From Gammaproteobacteria bacterium (lineage in GTDB: Bacteria; Pseudomonadota; Gammaproteobacteria; Pseudomonadales; Azotimanducaceae): 64,000 nt of DNA. The stretch spans positions 959,721 to 1,023,720 of the forward strand of contig JAPOXV010000026.1 of assembly GCA_026706935.1 (NCBI GenBank), given 5' to 3'. A program made the position numbers and the translations under genes. The notes under the pieces were generated by a model. That model ran no database searches. It saw only the letters and a list, made by a program, of their open reading frames with translations, and was not told the origin of the DNA. Shown here in pieces: positions 1 to 9,362 of this stretch (positions are counted from its first letter, which is position 1; every line of letters begins with the position of its first letter).

Positions 1-96
1 CCAATGTCTCGTATGCTCAAGTTCATTGGATGGTATATCGCGAGACCAATTAGCGGAGACGCGAGAACGAATGGAAGACTAGTCGAGAGAGACCGT

Positions 97-945
97 TCAA
101 GCAGGATACTCGGCGAAACATGCGATGGTCTCGTCCAATGTGACCCACGGTGCTCTTGAAGCAGTAAAGATATTGGCGATTGGTCGTATACCTGGATCAC
201 TATCAAGCGAACCCGCTGGGATTTGCATAGTACCGGCGTCACGCTCCCTGGCAACGAGCGAGCCACAATGTCGGCAGAATGCTGTACCCTTGACACGCGC
301 TTCCGGCATCTTGTAGTTCACGACATCGGATTCGCCAGCGATCCAATGGAATTTTTCGCTGGAAACGAAAACAAACGTACCGTATCCGGCACTCATTTGT
401 CTTCGACATCGTGAGCAATGGCAGTTCATCATGCGATCTGGTTCACCTTCGTATTCGAATCGGACGGCGCCGCATAGGCAGCTGCCCGCCGTGCAATTTG
501 CCTTTTCAGCTTCCCTTGACTCGGATTGGACTTGAACGCTGTTGTCCCATCCAGGTGGCCATTCCGCATGTTGCTCATGCTCATCAGCAATTTCATGCCA
601 CGGTGCCTTCGAACCGACGAATAAATGAAGAGCCGGAGTCTCGTCGGTGTCTCCTGTCACGTTACCCATCGGAATGTATGCGGCACCTTGCGTTTTTTCT
701 GGCACAGGTACCACGGAACCGCATTTCGCGCAAAAATGCCGCGCACCGTATGCCGATGACCGGTAACGCATAACTTGATCAGTGCCTTTCACCCAGTGAA
801 TCGCGTCAGGATCAAACATCCCAAATGTCGCGAATGCGCTCCCGTGCAATTTCCGACACATCGAGCAATGACAGTGCATCAGCAATTTCGCGTCCGTACT
901 CAATTCAAAAACACTGTCGCCACAGAGGCAGGTTCCGCTTAGCAA
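97..945 (-). CDS. Tandem GFA (glutathione-dependent formaldehyde-activating-like) domain protein
   Basis: This 282-residue protein carries two GFA/CENP-V folds in a row. Each opens with a CLCG zinc motif (near residues 6-9 and 156-159), followed by a CHCSxCR zinc motif (near 25-31 and 175-181) and a later CxxCGS pair. GFA domains are small zinc-binding beta folds. Some family members help glutathione react with formaldehyde, but most, including two-domain forms like this one, have no proven substrate. The start is TTG at 945, because no ATG lies between it and the upstream in-frame stop. The gene stands alone, opposite in strand to the DUF1428 gene that follows. The fold is clear; the activity is unknown. 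Confidence 0.85.
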   Translation of the reverse strand: MLSGTCLCGDSVFELSTDAKLLMHCHCSMCRKLHGSAFATFGMFDPDAIHWVKGTDQVMRYRSSAYGARHFCAKCGSVVPVPEKTQGAAYIPMGNVTGDTDETPALHLFVGSKAPWHEIADEHEQHAEWPPGWDNSVQVQSESREAEKANCTAGSCLCGAVRFEYEGEPDRMMNCHCSRCRRQMSAGYGTFVFVSSEKFHWIAGESDVVNYKMPEARVKGTAFCRHCGSLVARERDAGTMQIPAGSLDSDPGIRPIANIFTASRAPWVTLDETIACFAEYPA

Positions 946-1067
946 GTTACTGTCGTCCGAGTTGGGTCAATTACCTTCATCATACAAGACCGACCGAGAG
1001 GTGGGGATATTGGTCAACTAATCGCGATATAGTTTGTTGTTCGTTCTGAGCAACAGCGGTAGTTCAA

Positions 1068-1433
1068 GTGTCGTATATCGACGGATTCATTATTGCGGTG
1101 CCGACCGCGAACAAAGAGAAATACATTCAGCACGCATTTCACATAAATCCGCTATTTAAAGAACTAGGCGCTACACGGACGATGGAGTGTTGGAGTGACG
1201 ACATCTCTGACGGGACGTTGACGGATTTTCGTAAAGCCGTAAAGGCCAAGGACGACGAATCGATCGTATTCGCGTGGTTTGAGTGGCCAGATAAAGCGAC
1301 GCGCGACAGAGGCGTCGCCAGGATGCACGAATTGGCACAGACGGACGAACGGTTCGACGAGTCGAGATTTCCCGTTCCGTTTGACGGCAGTCGCATGATC
1401 TTCGGCGGATTTGAGACCATCGTCGAAATTTGA
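1068..1433 (+). CDS. DUF1428 family protein, copy 1
   Basis: A 121-residue protein of the DUF1428 (YbaA-like) family, small alpha/beta-barrel proteins of unknown role in the dimeric ferredoxin-like group. Recognisable features are the start SYIDGF, the central GTLTDFRKAV segment and the end FGGFETIVEI. It starts with GTG at 1068. A close paralogue of identical length lies at 2935-3300, and a broken PhyH gene sits between the two copies on the other strand. No catalytic residues can be assigned. It may bind a small metabolite, but that is only a guess from the fold. Confidence 0.88.
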   Translation: MSYIDGFIIAVPTANKEKYIQHAFHINPLFKELGATRTMECWSDDISDGTLTDFRKAVKAKDDESIVFAWFEWPDKATRDRGVARMHELAQTDERFDESRFPVPFDGSRMIFGGFETIVEI

Positions 1434-1620
1434 TTTGACTAGCTCTTGATTCCTGACGTAGGTTGAGAGCGCCGGGACTCAATTCGATGCTATCCCGAGC
1501 AAATGGACGTAATTAAGCCCGAGATTAGAGATTTGATATTTGAAAGTAGCGACTGGGTTGGTTCGCATTCGCTCACAAAACGATCGTCCCTTGACGGTAC
1601 GACTCGATGTCGGCGTTGCG

Positions 1621-2522
1621 TCAACCAAACCGCGGGTCGATGAGCGCCCCGATGAACTTGGCCGCCCTCGCGAAGTCTGGCCCGTCTTCTTCGTAGCCGT
1701 TGAACTCGAACTGAGAGCACAGCCGGGCGAATCGTTCGCCGTTGCGTTCGATCATCTCGGGCGTGACGTTTTCCTTGATCCGTTCCTGACGGGTGATGTA
1801 ATTTCGGGCCATGAATACCGCCAGGTTCAAACGCACACCGGGGGCCTCGCGCTTAAACGCGCCGTGCCAGGTGTTGCCGTGATAGACGATGGCAGACCCG
1901 ATAGGCACCTCGACAGGAACTACAAATGGATTGGTATGGGGATTTCCTTCATCGGAGGTTGGGTTACGACCGAGTCGGTGCGTGCCAGGAATGATCGCTA
2001 GACATCCGTTCTCTTTGGTGTAGTCATCGAAAGCGAAATTGCAGTTGGCGACGATACTCTCCGAACGGAACGGTGTGAGGCCGGGTGTGTCGCAGTGCAG
2101 AGGAAGATGCGGGTTGTTCGGTGTACGGACGTGGCTGGTCATACTAGATATGGTTAATGACTGACCGAGCAAATACGTCATGAGCGTGAGCATCACCTCG
2201 TTCATCAGGATCTGCTCGAAAACTCGTCCTCGAACAATAAAAAATGCGCGAGGGGCAACTTCGGTCCGTCGTAGGTCTTCAGGTTGGGACGTGATCCGGT
2301 TTTGCGCTCGATTTGATCAAGGATCGCAGTCTGTGCGCGAGCAACGGTGTCGGTGTCGAGCATTGAGGGAACGACTGTGTAACCCTCGCTCTCCAATTCG
2401 ATCACGTTGTCGTTCAATCCGAGACGATCGATCTCGGCGAATACCTCCGTACGTGGAAATGTCCTTTCCCACGGTTTGTCGGTGGTAGTTATCGCGTTGG
2501 TATCTCTAGCATGCTGTGGCGT
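1621..2522 (-). pseudogene. Phytanoyl-CoA dioxygenase (PhyH) family gene, frameshifted
   Basis: Two minus-strand reading frames together make one PhyH-type Fe(II)/2-oxoglutarate oxygenase. The N-terminal part (to about 2205) has the family segment ESEGYTVVPSML and then stops. The C-terminal part (2205-1621) carries the iron ligands HCD (from PLHCDTPGL) and the distal His of TWHGAFKRE. The frame changes at a run of four A on the + strand (2219-2222); one added base restores a continuous reading through FFEQILMNEV. Upstream of the TTG at 2417 the frame stays open to a stop at 2523-2525 and reads plausibly as the family N-terminus (AEIDRLGLND) but has no start codon. This is either a decayed gene or a base-call error in the homopolymer. 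The retained iron ligands suggest a recent lesion. Confidence 0.7.
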
Positions 2523-2934
2523 TCAGTCAGTGTGAAGTCGCGCCGGCAGAGCAGAAATTCGAAGTTTCCGAGTATCGAGCAATCATAGTGTTCGACTGTG
2601 ATCGCGCTCTTGACCCTAGGGGATATAGTCATTTGCTAAAACCTCACTTCCTCCGCTAACAGTGGAAGACAGCGCATTCACATTTAAGGTGTCACGACGA
2701 CGATCATCGCGGTAGGCGAGTGGACCACCTTTCGCTCCACCAAAGAGTCGCAAATGAGCAAGTCATTACAAGCGGACTACCGGTTCAATGAATCTGGATC
2801 TGATATGAGTGCTTCTGCTATATGACACTAACCGGGCAACCTGCGACTCAACGCGGTATTTGTCAAAAATAATCGAACTTGATTAATTCGGCAACGAATG
2901 GACTCAATCTTTGAATGTGAAAACGGACGACGAA
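2523..2934. other. Intergenic region without a recognised gene
   Basis: About 410 bases between the broken PhyH gene and the second DUF1428 gene. I see no credible reading frame, RNA gene or strong hairpin. It must hold the promoter of the DUF1428 copy at 2935 and, if it still works, that of the PhyH remnant. The AT-rich stretch near 2860-2890 is a possible promoter region but no confident -35/-10 pair can be named. Confidence 0.4.
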
Positions 2935-3300
2935 ATGCCTTACATTGACGGTTTCGTAATAGCGGTAGCAGCTAAGGACAAGCAAAAGTTCATAGCTTTC
3001 GCCAAACACTCAAATCCAGTGCTGAAGGAGCTTGGGGCGATCCGAAGTATGGATTGTTGGGGTGATGAGGTTCCCGTCGGAACGCTGACGGATTTCCGTA
3101 AAGCGGTCAACGCCGAAGATCACGAAACGATTGTCTTCTCGTGGGTCGAGTGGCCGAATAAAGAAACGCGTGATCGCGGTATGGCTCGATTGAATGAACT
3201 CGCACAAACTGACGAGAGGTTTGATCGTGAGAAGTACCCCGTGCCTTTCGACAGCGCGCGAATGATCACGGGCGGGTTTGAGACGATCGTAGAAATCTGA
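2935..3300 (+). CDS. DUF1428 family protein, copy 2
   Basis: A 121-residue paralogue of the protein at 1068-1433. Both share the start YIDGF, the blocks GTLTDFRKAV, ELAQTDERFD and PVPFD, and the end GGFETIVEI. I chose ATG at 2935 because it gives exactly the length and N-terminus of the other copy; the frame is also open from a TTG at 2911, which would add eight residues unlike the family. The function of the family is unknown. The two copies have diverged enough that this is not a very recent duplication. Confidence 0.88.
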   Translation: MPYIDGFVIAVAAKDKQKFIAFAKHSNPVLKELGAIRSMDCWGDEVPVGTLTDFRKAVNAEDHETIVFSWVEWPNKETRDRGMARLNELAQTDERFDREKYPVPFDSARMITGGFETIVEI

Positions 3301-3347
3301 ATCCTGCTGCTAGCAGGGACTATGCGCCCACCTGAGACGCTGCCGTA

Positions 3348-4625
3348 TCAGAAAAAGACGAACGACCTTACGACGACGTTCTTTCGGCAACGGGCGTCTT
3401 CAGGCGCCGTCGGATCCACGCAAGCTGAGTGGAATGACCAGCGTGAAACGGAACCGTCTGTCACTGAGTCGTAGCACTTGAGCATTGAGACTTCATTAGA
3501 TTTCTGCTGAGGAAACCAATACCAGTCATGTTCGGGTCGATACGTGAATCTGGTCGTCTCGCCAACACGGTCGTCATAAATTCGATAGTTCGTAATGTAG
3601 GGTTGGTCTGCAAACGAAGGCCAAGCGCACAAAACAAACGGGTACTGTTCGACGGTCTCCATCGGTTTCGCAAGGTTGATCGACATGAATCGCCGCGACA
3701 TTTTTGCGTCGGCTTCTTCTTCAGTGTAGTTTTGTGTTCGTCCGAAATTGCGGAGATTTTTGGTCAGCAGTTCGCGGCAACGAACTCTTCCGCTGTTGTC
3801 GTTAAGGTCGTTGTGCACAAGATTTGCGTATCCGCGGTTTACGCCTGGATTCTTGTTATCCTGATCTTCGCGATGATCGCCTTCGTAATCCTTATTGAAC
3901 ACGTCGTGGTTGTACACGAGTGCATCGGTAGCTCCTGGAAAGAAATCCAGAAGTAGCTGCTCGATTTCAGGATAGAAGATCCTTTCAACTTCTTCAGAAT
4001 CGTAGAAATTGCGGCACTTTGAATCTAAGTGTGCCAATGAAACGCCAAGTCGGTCCATGCACTCTGGACTGCTAGGCGAGAGACCAGGGTAGTACGCCTC
4101 CATACGTCTCGCGTCACGCAAGATCTGCGGGAAGTAAAGGCATCGTCGACCAATATCACGTTCCTCAATACGCACGCGCTTAGCATCTTCCTCTCGAGCC
4201 GGATCGCGCCAAAACGCGTTGGATGACACGATCGAATAGGAAGGTTGCTCGTGGACGGTATACCGCAACGGTAATGCGACGCCGCCTTCCGGTGCTTCGA
4301 TGTTGGTCTCTCGAATGTAGTCCATGCATTCGTCGTACGTTCGAAACCCTTTACCCCATTTCGTCTCGATTGGGCCTGGCGGCGCGTTATCGATCAGATC
4401 AATGACCGCTTGGCCTCCTCCATCTTCCATAAGACGAAACGCATCTTGCAATGCGACTGCTGTACCTGCATCGCCGTTCTTATCGAACGACATGTAGGAG
4501 ATGCCGCCATTTGTAGCAATTGGTGCGGGTTGACCCTTGGTAAGTTGGAATTCAGGCACATACGCATTAGTTTCAGCGTTATGGCTTTCTACAGTTTCTT
4601 GCGTAGCGGTGTTAGATGCGTTCAT
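3348..4625 (-). CDS. CmcJ/NvfI family oxidoreductase (GA4 desaturase-like)
   Basis: About 425 residues. The C-terminal half has the pattern of the CmcJ/NvfI family: a histidine-containing segment (LVHNDLND), an INLAKP block where homologues read NxWRP, a Tyr/Trp-rich WYWFPQQ block, LKCYDS, and a final HxAxxDPTAPEDA with RSFVFF at the end. Known members include CmcJ of cephamycin 7-methoxylation and the fungal endoperoxidase NvfI, which are iron enzymes acting on small molecules. The N-terminal 100 residues do not resemble anything I know. ATG at 4625 is preferred over an in-frame TTG at 4649. It is last in a probable operon behind the sulfatase and P450, so it may oxidise a compound those enzymes also handle. 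Confidence 0.72.
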   Translation of the reverse strand: MNASNTATQETVESHNAETNAYVPEFQLTKGQPAPIATNGGISYMSFDKNGDAGTAVALQDAFRLMEDGGGQAVIDLIDNAPPGPIETKWGKGFRTYDECMDYIRETNIEAPEGGVALPLRYTVHEQPSYSIVSSNAFWRDPAREEDAKRVRIEERDIGRRCLYFPQILRDARRMEAYYPGLSPSSPECMDRLGVSLAHLDSKCRNFYDSEEVERIFYPEIEQLLLDFFPGATDALVYNHDVFNKDYEGDHREDQDNKNPGVNRGYANLVHNDLNDNSGRVRCRELLTKNLRNFGRTQNYTEEEADAKMSRRFMSINLAKPMETVEQYPFVLCAWPSFADQPYITNYRIYDDRVGETTRFTYRPEHDWYWFPQQKSNEVSMLKCYDSVTDGSVSRWSFHSACVDPTAPEDARCRKNVVVRSFVFF

Positions 4626-4755
4626 AGTGGGTACGAAAGTCAGATTCAAGAATTATCACATACCACCAAAGCAGCGGTATCTGTGTATGAGTAGCACGAC
4701 GCTCGCATATGAAAAGCTGCGACCGTTCGTCTTCAAGTGCTTCGGGCGTCGGTCT

Positions 4756-6150
4756 TTAGTACCAAGGAGCCTTGAGCTGAGATTGTGCGATTCGCTCGAT
4801 CAGTTTTTCCTGTAAATCTGAAACAGTGTCGCGTGGCACATCGCCATTGACATAGTTATGTGTCTCGAATTCATCAGCGTCCTGACTTAGTAGGTAATAC
4901 GGTTCGCCTTCTCGATTCAACATCATCTTGAATTCACCGTCCGTAATCATGAACTCACCACTGAATTGCGACATGCCAGTTCGTTCAAGCGTGATGTCGG
5001 ACTCCCAGGATGAAACAAGCGACTGGCCGAATTGTTGATACTCCAACTCTCCACCCGCGAGCTCAATTACAGTAGGTCCCAAATCAATATTCTCGACCGG
5101 CACGTCGATCACTTTCCCGCCGTTGTTGATGGTCTTCGGTGAACGGAACAGTAACGGCACTCTCGCTGAGCCATCCAGGAAATTCATCTTGTAGATCAGG
5201 TCCCAGTCACCGTTCATTTCGCCATGATCCGAAGTAAATGCAATGACGGTGTTGTCGAGTTCGCCGCGCTGCTCGATCGTCTCCAATATTTCGCCGATCT
5301 GGTCGTCGATCAGCGTCACGTTGCCTGCGTAATTAGCGCGCATCGCAGCTTGGTCGCCGTCGTCGAACTTCGGGGTTCTGCGTTCCATGTAGGTGTCTAG
5401 CCAACCCTGTGGTCGCTTATTCGCATCCGCTTCAGCTGGTCGCGGTTGAGGCTCGGGCATCGCAGCGGGATCGTACATGCTCGCATAAGGTTCTGGAGCG
5501 TCCCAAGGTTCGTGAGGTCCACCGAACGTCACCCAACAAAACCAAGGTTGATTGTGATCGTATGTCGAGAGATACTCTTTCGCCTTCTGTCCAACGTAAA
5601 CGTCTGCGTATTCCTCCAAAGGTAATACGGAAGGACGTGCAACATGTGGTTTGTTCGCGAACCGTTCGGCGAAATCCGCGCGATAGGCTTCGAGCAGACC
5701 TTTCTCCTCCCACCTCGCAGTCATATGGCTCATGACTGCAGCACTCGCTCTAGGTCCACCAATTTCGTCAACGTCGTCAAGTCCCCACGCATGCAGAAGA
5801 TATTCGCGTTCTCGCAAATCACCTTGATGTGGATGGAGGTGCGTTTTGCCGAACAGGCTCGTTCGGTAACCCATATCCCTAAGTACGCGCATCCACGTTT
5901 GTGCAGACTCTGGCAAGGCGTACTGCAGGTTCGTCCACACATGGGTGTTGTGCGGATACAAACCAGTCGCCAAGGTCACCCGAGCCGGGATGCAAATAGG
6001 CGTCGTCGTTGAGCAATTGGTGAAACGGACACCTTCGGCTGCGATTCGATCCAGATTCGGCGTTTTAACCCACGCATCTTCACTAGCGCAGCTCATGGCA
6101 TCGGCACGCTGTTGATCCGTCATCAGAAACAGAACGTTCGGTTTTGTCAT
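4756..6150 (-). CDS. Type I sulfatase (sulfuric ester hydrolase)
   Basis: A 464-residue formylglycine sulfatase. It opens with PNVLFLMTDQQ, whose Asp12 is a calcium ligand, and has the C-x-P-x-R activation motif as CIPAR at residues 53-57, where Cys53 would be turned into formylglycine. Further family features are the ATGLYPHNT segment after the motif and TSDHGE in the second half, the usual Asp/His metal site. No signal peptide is visible, so it probably acts in the cytoplasm on an imported sulfate ester. It lies 48 bp downstream of the P450 gene and upstream of the CmcJ-like gene, all on the minus strand. The substrate is unknown. Related phosphonate and choline sulfate hydrolases share the motif, so the substrate could also be one of those. 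Confidence 0.9.
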   Translation of the reverse strand: MTKPNVLFLMTDQQRADAMSCASEDAWVKTPNLDRIAAEGVRFTNCSTTTPICIPARVTLATGLYPHNTHVWTNLQYALPESAQTWMRVLRDMGYRTSLFGKTHLHPHQGDLREREYLLHAWGLDDVDEIGGPRASAAVMSHMTARWEEKGLLEAYRADFAERFANKPHVARPSVLPLEEYADVYVGQKAKEYLSTYDHNQPWFCWVTFGGPHEPWDAPEPYASMYDPAAMPEPQPRPAEADANKRPQGWLDTYMERRTPKFDDGDQAAMRANYAGNVTLIDDQIGEILETIEQRGELDNTVIAFTSDHGEMNGDWDLIYKMNFLDGSARVPLLFRSPKTINNGGKVIDVPVENIDLGPTVIELAGGELEYQQFGQSLVSSWESDITLERTGMSQFSGEFMITDGEFKMMLNREGEPYYLLSQDADEFETHNYVNGDVPRDTVSDLQEKLIERIAQSQLKAPWY

Positions 6151-6198
6151 GTCGTTCTCAAGGTCAATGCGAAGCGTTTCGAATGCTCTATCGGTGGA

Positions 6199-7524
6199 TC
6201 ACGCAGCAATACGCACAGGTAGTTCGCGAATCCCGTGAATGAAGCACGATTGGAGGTATACGGGATCGCCATCCAATTCAATTCTGTCGAACCGATTCTC
6301 AATTTCTTCCCAAAGAACCCTCAACTGCATCTCGCCCAGCCGATTGCCCATGCATCGATGGATTCCAAACCCAAACGAAAGATGGCTCCGAACGTTATCG
6401 CGGTCGATGATGAACTCATCGGCGTTCGGAATAACTTCCTCATCACGATTGCCTGAGATATACCAGAGCGCGACTCGATCGCCTTCACGAATCGTCTTAT
6501 CTCTGACTTCCGTGTCCTTTAGAGCAGTTCGTGCCATGTGTGCCACGGGTGTCTGGAAACGGATCATCTCGCACACCATATCAGGGATCACGTCGCGGTT
6601 TTGTTTCAGTTTCGAGTATTCGTCTGGGAACTGATTTAAAGCCAATACACCGCCGCTGATGCTGTTGCGCGTCGTGTCGTTTCCGCCGACGATTAACAGT
6701 AGGACATTCCCCAGATACTCATTGGGCGGCATGTCTTTTGTCGCTTCACCAAACGCGAGCATAGAAATCAGGTCGTTACCAGGTTCTTTTTGCTTCAGTT
6801 TTTCCTGCCACACTTCGGCAAAGTAAGCGTGGCACTCCCAAAGGACCTTAAATGCGTCTTCGATCGTGTCAAAAAACTCAATATTCGATGCGTTTTGAAT
6901 GGTGTCAGACCAATCAAGAAGCTTGAAACGGTCTTCTTGTGGAACGTCAAACAACTGTGCCAGCATCTGTCCCGTAAGTTCCCTAGAGACGTGCTCGACC
7001 CAGTTGAATGTCTCGTTGCGTGGTAGTCCGTCGAGGATGGTTTGTGCGCGCCGTCTGATGTCGTTCTCTAGCTCCTGCAACGCTCGCTGCGTGAAGCGCG
7101 GCTGAACGATCTTGCGTTGTTCATCGTGTTTGGGCGGGTCCATCGCAATGAACATTGGCAAGCTAAACGTCGGATCGGGTGTGTCGTACTTGATGCCGCC
7201 GAGTTGGATGCCGCCATGCTTCATCTCGGACGAGAATGTCTTGAAGTCCTTCTCGATTTCAACGATGTCGCGATATTTAGTGATATCCCAATACGGACCG
7301 AATGGCGATTCTTCGTTAAAGTGCACCGGGTCTTCTTTGCGCAACCGTTCGAAGTAGGGCATGATCGTGTTTTCGCGGAATAAATACGGGTGCGAACACA
7401 TGAAATCGTCGAGCGGAATGGCATATGGGTCCTGATGGACATCGATTTCCCACTCAGCCCAAAGATCACGGAGGTTTTCCTTATATACCTCGAACGTACG
7501 AGGTTCCTGTTCAGTGGTAGCCAT
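6199..7524 (-). CDS. Cytochrome P450, CYP153-like
   Basis: A soluble 441-residue P450. The I-helix oxygen-binding segment is GGNDTTRNS (residues 280-288), the ExxR motif is EMIR (319-322), and the heme loop is FGFGIHRCMG with Cys391 as the iron ligand. The phrases SPFGPYWDITKY and LLIVGGNDTTRNS closely recall the CYP153 family, which hydroxylates the terminal carbon of alkanes and fatty acids. That subfamily call is from memory of the motifs. ATG at 7524 is chosen over GTG at 7554 because the extra ten residues do not look like a P450 start. No ferredoxin or ferredoxin reductase is adjacent, so its electrons must come from elsewhere. It is probably first gene of an operon with the sulfatase. 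Confidence 0.9.
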   Translation of the reverse strand: MATTEQEPRTFEVYKENLRDLWAEWEIDVHQDPYAIPLDDFMCSHPYLFRENTIMPYFERLRKEDPVHFNEESPFGPYWDITKYRDIVEIEKDFKTFSSEMKHGGIQLGGIKYDTPDPTFSLPMFIAMDPPKHDEQRKIVQPRFTQRALQELENDIRRRAQTILDGLPRNETFNWVEHVSRELTGQMLAQLFDVPQEDRFKLLDWSDTIQNASNIEFFDTIEDAFKVLWECHAYFAEVWQEKLKQKEPGNDLISMLAFGEATKDMPPNEYLGNVLLLIVGGNDTTRNSISGGVLALNQFPDEYSKLKQNRDVIPDMVCEMIRFQTPVAHMARTALKDTEVRDKTIREGDRVALWYISGNRDEEVIPNADEFIIDRDNVRSHLSFGFGIHRCMGNRLGEMQLRVLWEEIENRFDRIELDGDPVYLQSCFIHGIRELPVRIAA

Positions 7525-7721
7525 ATTGATTTTCGTTCCCCGAACGCTGTACACCCCTACGAGGCTGATTGATCATCGCCTTGTACGACCGAAATCATAA
7601 TGATGCTCACTCGCCTAGCGATGGCGTGAGTTGGTTGGTTCTTAGGTCCTCGATAGGTGTGCTAGCATGACGCCTCGACGGATCTAGTTCACCGTTAATC
7701 AACTTCAAAAAGGGCGCTCGT

Positions 7722-8846
7722 TTGAATCGACGAGAAGTATCGCTGCTTGTTCTCGTGGCGTTTATAGTGGGATTGACTCTTGCTCTCGTTATTAGGTTTC
7801 CGCTTTGGTATTCGGAAACTGAGAAGGAGCGGGGCAGTTCGAGTCAGGTCGTTGATCCGAATCGCGCCGCCTCGAGACGATGGCGCGTTCCCGTCTCGTT
7901 TCCAACCAATCTTGAGGTCCTTGGGGACAACATCATCTATGTGGCAGGCTTGGTCGATTCGCTTTCAAATGGTGCTTTTGAATTCCTGATCGCGGAACCG
8001 AAAGAGATCGTACCGGAATTTCAAATTGTCGACGCGGTACGGGAAGGCAAGATCCCGGCAGGCTACACGTGGCTGGGTTACGATCAAGGCAAGATTCCCG
8101 CGTCGCCGCTTCTTGGTGCTGTTCCTTTCGGTTTGGAACCGTGGGAGTTCTCGTCGTGGTGGTTCGAAGGCGGCGGCGAGCAACTCGCACAAGAACTCTA
8201 TGCGAGGGACGGTGTTCACGTCTTACTTTGCGGACTGATTGGTCCAGAAACGGCTGGTTGGTTCCGGGAACCTATTAATTCACTTGACGACCTTCGTGGA
8301 TTGAAGATTCGATTTGCGGGTCTAGGCGGCAAGGTCATCGAACGAACGGGTGCGTCGGTGACAATGATTCCAGGAGCTGAGATTTTTCAGGCACTCGAGA
8401 AAGGCGCAATCGATGCCACCGAATATTCGTTACCAAATGTAGATCAGTCGTTGGGATTTGATCGTGTCGCAAAGCTGAACTATTTCCCGGGTTGGCATCA
8501 AGTGTTTACCTCAATTCACTTAACCGTGAATATGGATGAATGGCAAGCTTTGACTTCACAAGAACAGAGCATTTTGGAAACCGCATGCACCGCCGGAGTG
8601 ACTCGAAATTTGGCAAAGGCGGAAGCGGTCCAAGGTCCGATCATTGCCGGTTTTGCCGAGAAAGGCGTAACCGCAAACTACTTACCCGAGGAGGTCCTTC
8701 GCGAATTGAATCGTCTGTCCGATGAGGTTATGGCAGAGGAGTCGGCGAATGACGTGGACTTCAAACGGATCTATGAGTCACAAACCGCCTTTCGAGCGGA
8801 TTACGCACATTGGAAGCGATTTGCGTATCTGCCGCGGGACTTCTGA
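7722..8846 (+). CDS. TRAP transporter solute-binding protein (DctP family)
   Basis: A 374-residue periplasmic binding subunit of a TRAP transporter, which uses ion gradients to import organic acids. One hydrophobic N-terminal segment (LLVLVAFIVGLTLALVI) acts as signal or anchor. Family hallmarks are SLDDLRGLKIRFAG, the Arg in this block that binds the carboxylate of the ligand, and GAIDATEY. The LNYFPGWHQ segment resembles TakP/SmoM-type proteins that bind 2-oxoacids, often as dimers. The start is TTG at 7722 behind an AGGG element. It is transcribed away from the P450 gene, with 197 bp between them. The two membrane subunits follow directly. Confidence 0.88.
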   Translation: MNRREVSLLVLVAFIVGLTLALVIRFPLWYSETEKERGSSSQVVDPNRAASRRWRVPVSFPTNLEVLGDNIIYVAGLVDSLSNGAFEFLIAEPKEIVPEFQIVDAVREGKIPAGYTWLGYDQGKIPASPLLGAVPFGLEPWEFSSWWFEGGGEQLAQELYARDGVHVLLCGLIGPETAGWFREPINSLDDLRGLKIRFAGLGGKVIERTGASVTMIPGAEIFQALEKGAIDATEYSLPNVDQSLGFDRVAKLNYFPGWHQVFTSIHLTVNMDEWQALTSQEQSILETACTAGVTRNLAKAEAVQGPIIAGFAEKGVTANYLPEEVLRELNRLSDEVMAEESANDVDFKRIYESQTAFRADYAHWKRFAYLPRDF

Positions 8847-9362
8847 ATGGAACTACCGAGTACGTGGCTCTCGCGCATTGTTGATCCGGTATTGAATCGG
8901 ATTGCCTTAGGCGTATCTGTTCTTTGGGTCGTCCTAATGGCAGTCATTGTGATCAACGTCACGGCCCGATACCTTTTTGATCAGGGGCGAATTGAGTTCG
9001 AAGAACTCCAGTGGCATCTATATTCCATGGGTTTCATGTTGACCATAGGCTACGCGTTGGTCACAGACGCGCATATTCGCGTGGACGTATTTCACGAACG
9101 AATGCCGCATCGAGCGCGCCTGTGGATCGATTTCTACGGCTTACTGTTGTTCGTGGTCCCGTTTTGTGTCGTTATGTTGTGGTATGGGTGGGATTTCTTC
9201 ATTTATAGCTTCAATATCGGTGAGATTTCGGCGTCGCCTGGCGGTCTGCCTTTTCGTTGGTTTATCAAATCGTTCTTGGTTATTGGTTTTGCGTTGCTAC
9301 TTCTAGCCGCGCTTTCTAGGCTCTCGCGGCTATACGCTGGTTTGTTCATACGTGGAACTTAA
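8847..9362 (+). CDS. TRAP transporter small permease (DctQ family)
   Basis: A 171-residue protein with four predicted membrane helices (near residues 20-37, 58-74, 93-112 and 133-155), matching the small DctQ subunit that docks onto the large DctM permease. The segment FEELQWHLYSMGFMLTIGYAL, split across helix 2, is typical for the group. Its ATG directly follows the stop of the binding-protein gene. Its 3' end overlaps the large-permease start by 11 bp, which indicates coupled translation. Confidence 0.9.
   Translation: MELPSTWLSRIVDPVLNRIALGVSVLWVVLMAVIVINVTARYLFDQGRIEFEELQWHLYSMGFMLTIGYALVTDAHIRVDVFHERMPHRARLWIDFYGLLLFVVPFCVVMLWYGWDFFIYSFNIGEISASPGGLPFRWFIKSFLVIGFALLLLAALSRLSRLYAGLFIRGT

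Noticed and set aside
1621-2417. Selenocysteine reading through the TGA that ends the first PhyH fragment
   Set aside because: The following PhyH part is in a different frame, and family alignment places no Cys here. A one-base frameshift explains it.
3303-3317. Terminator between DUF1428 copy 2 and the CmcJ-like gene (CCTGCT-GCT-AGCAGG)
   Set aside because: A six-pair stem without a T-run is too weak to call, although its place between convergent genes fits.
3528-3956. 142-codon plus-strand frame inside the CmcJ-like gene
   Set aside because: It is wholly antisense to a clear family member and shows no family pattern itself.
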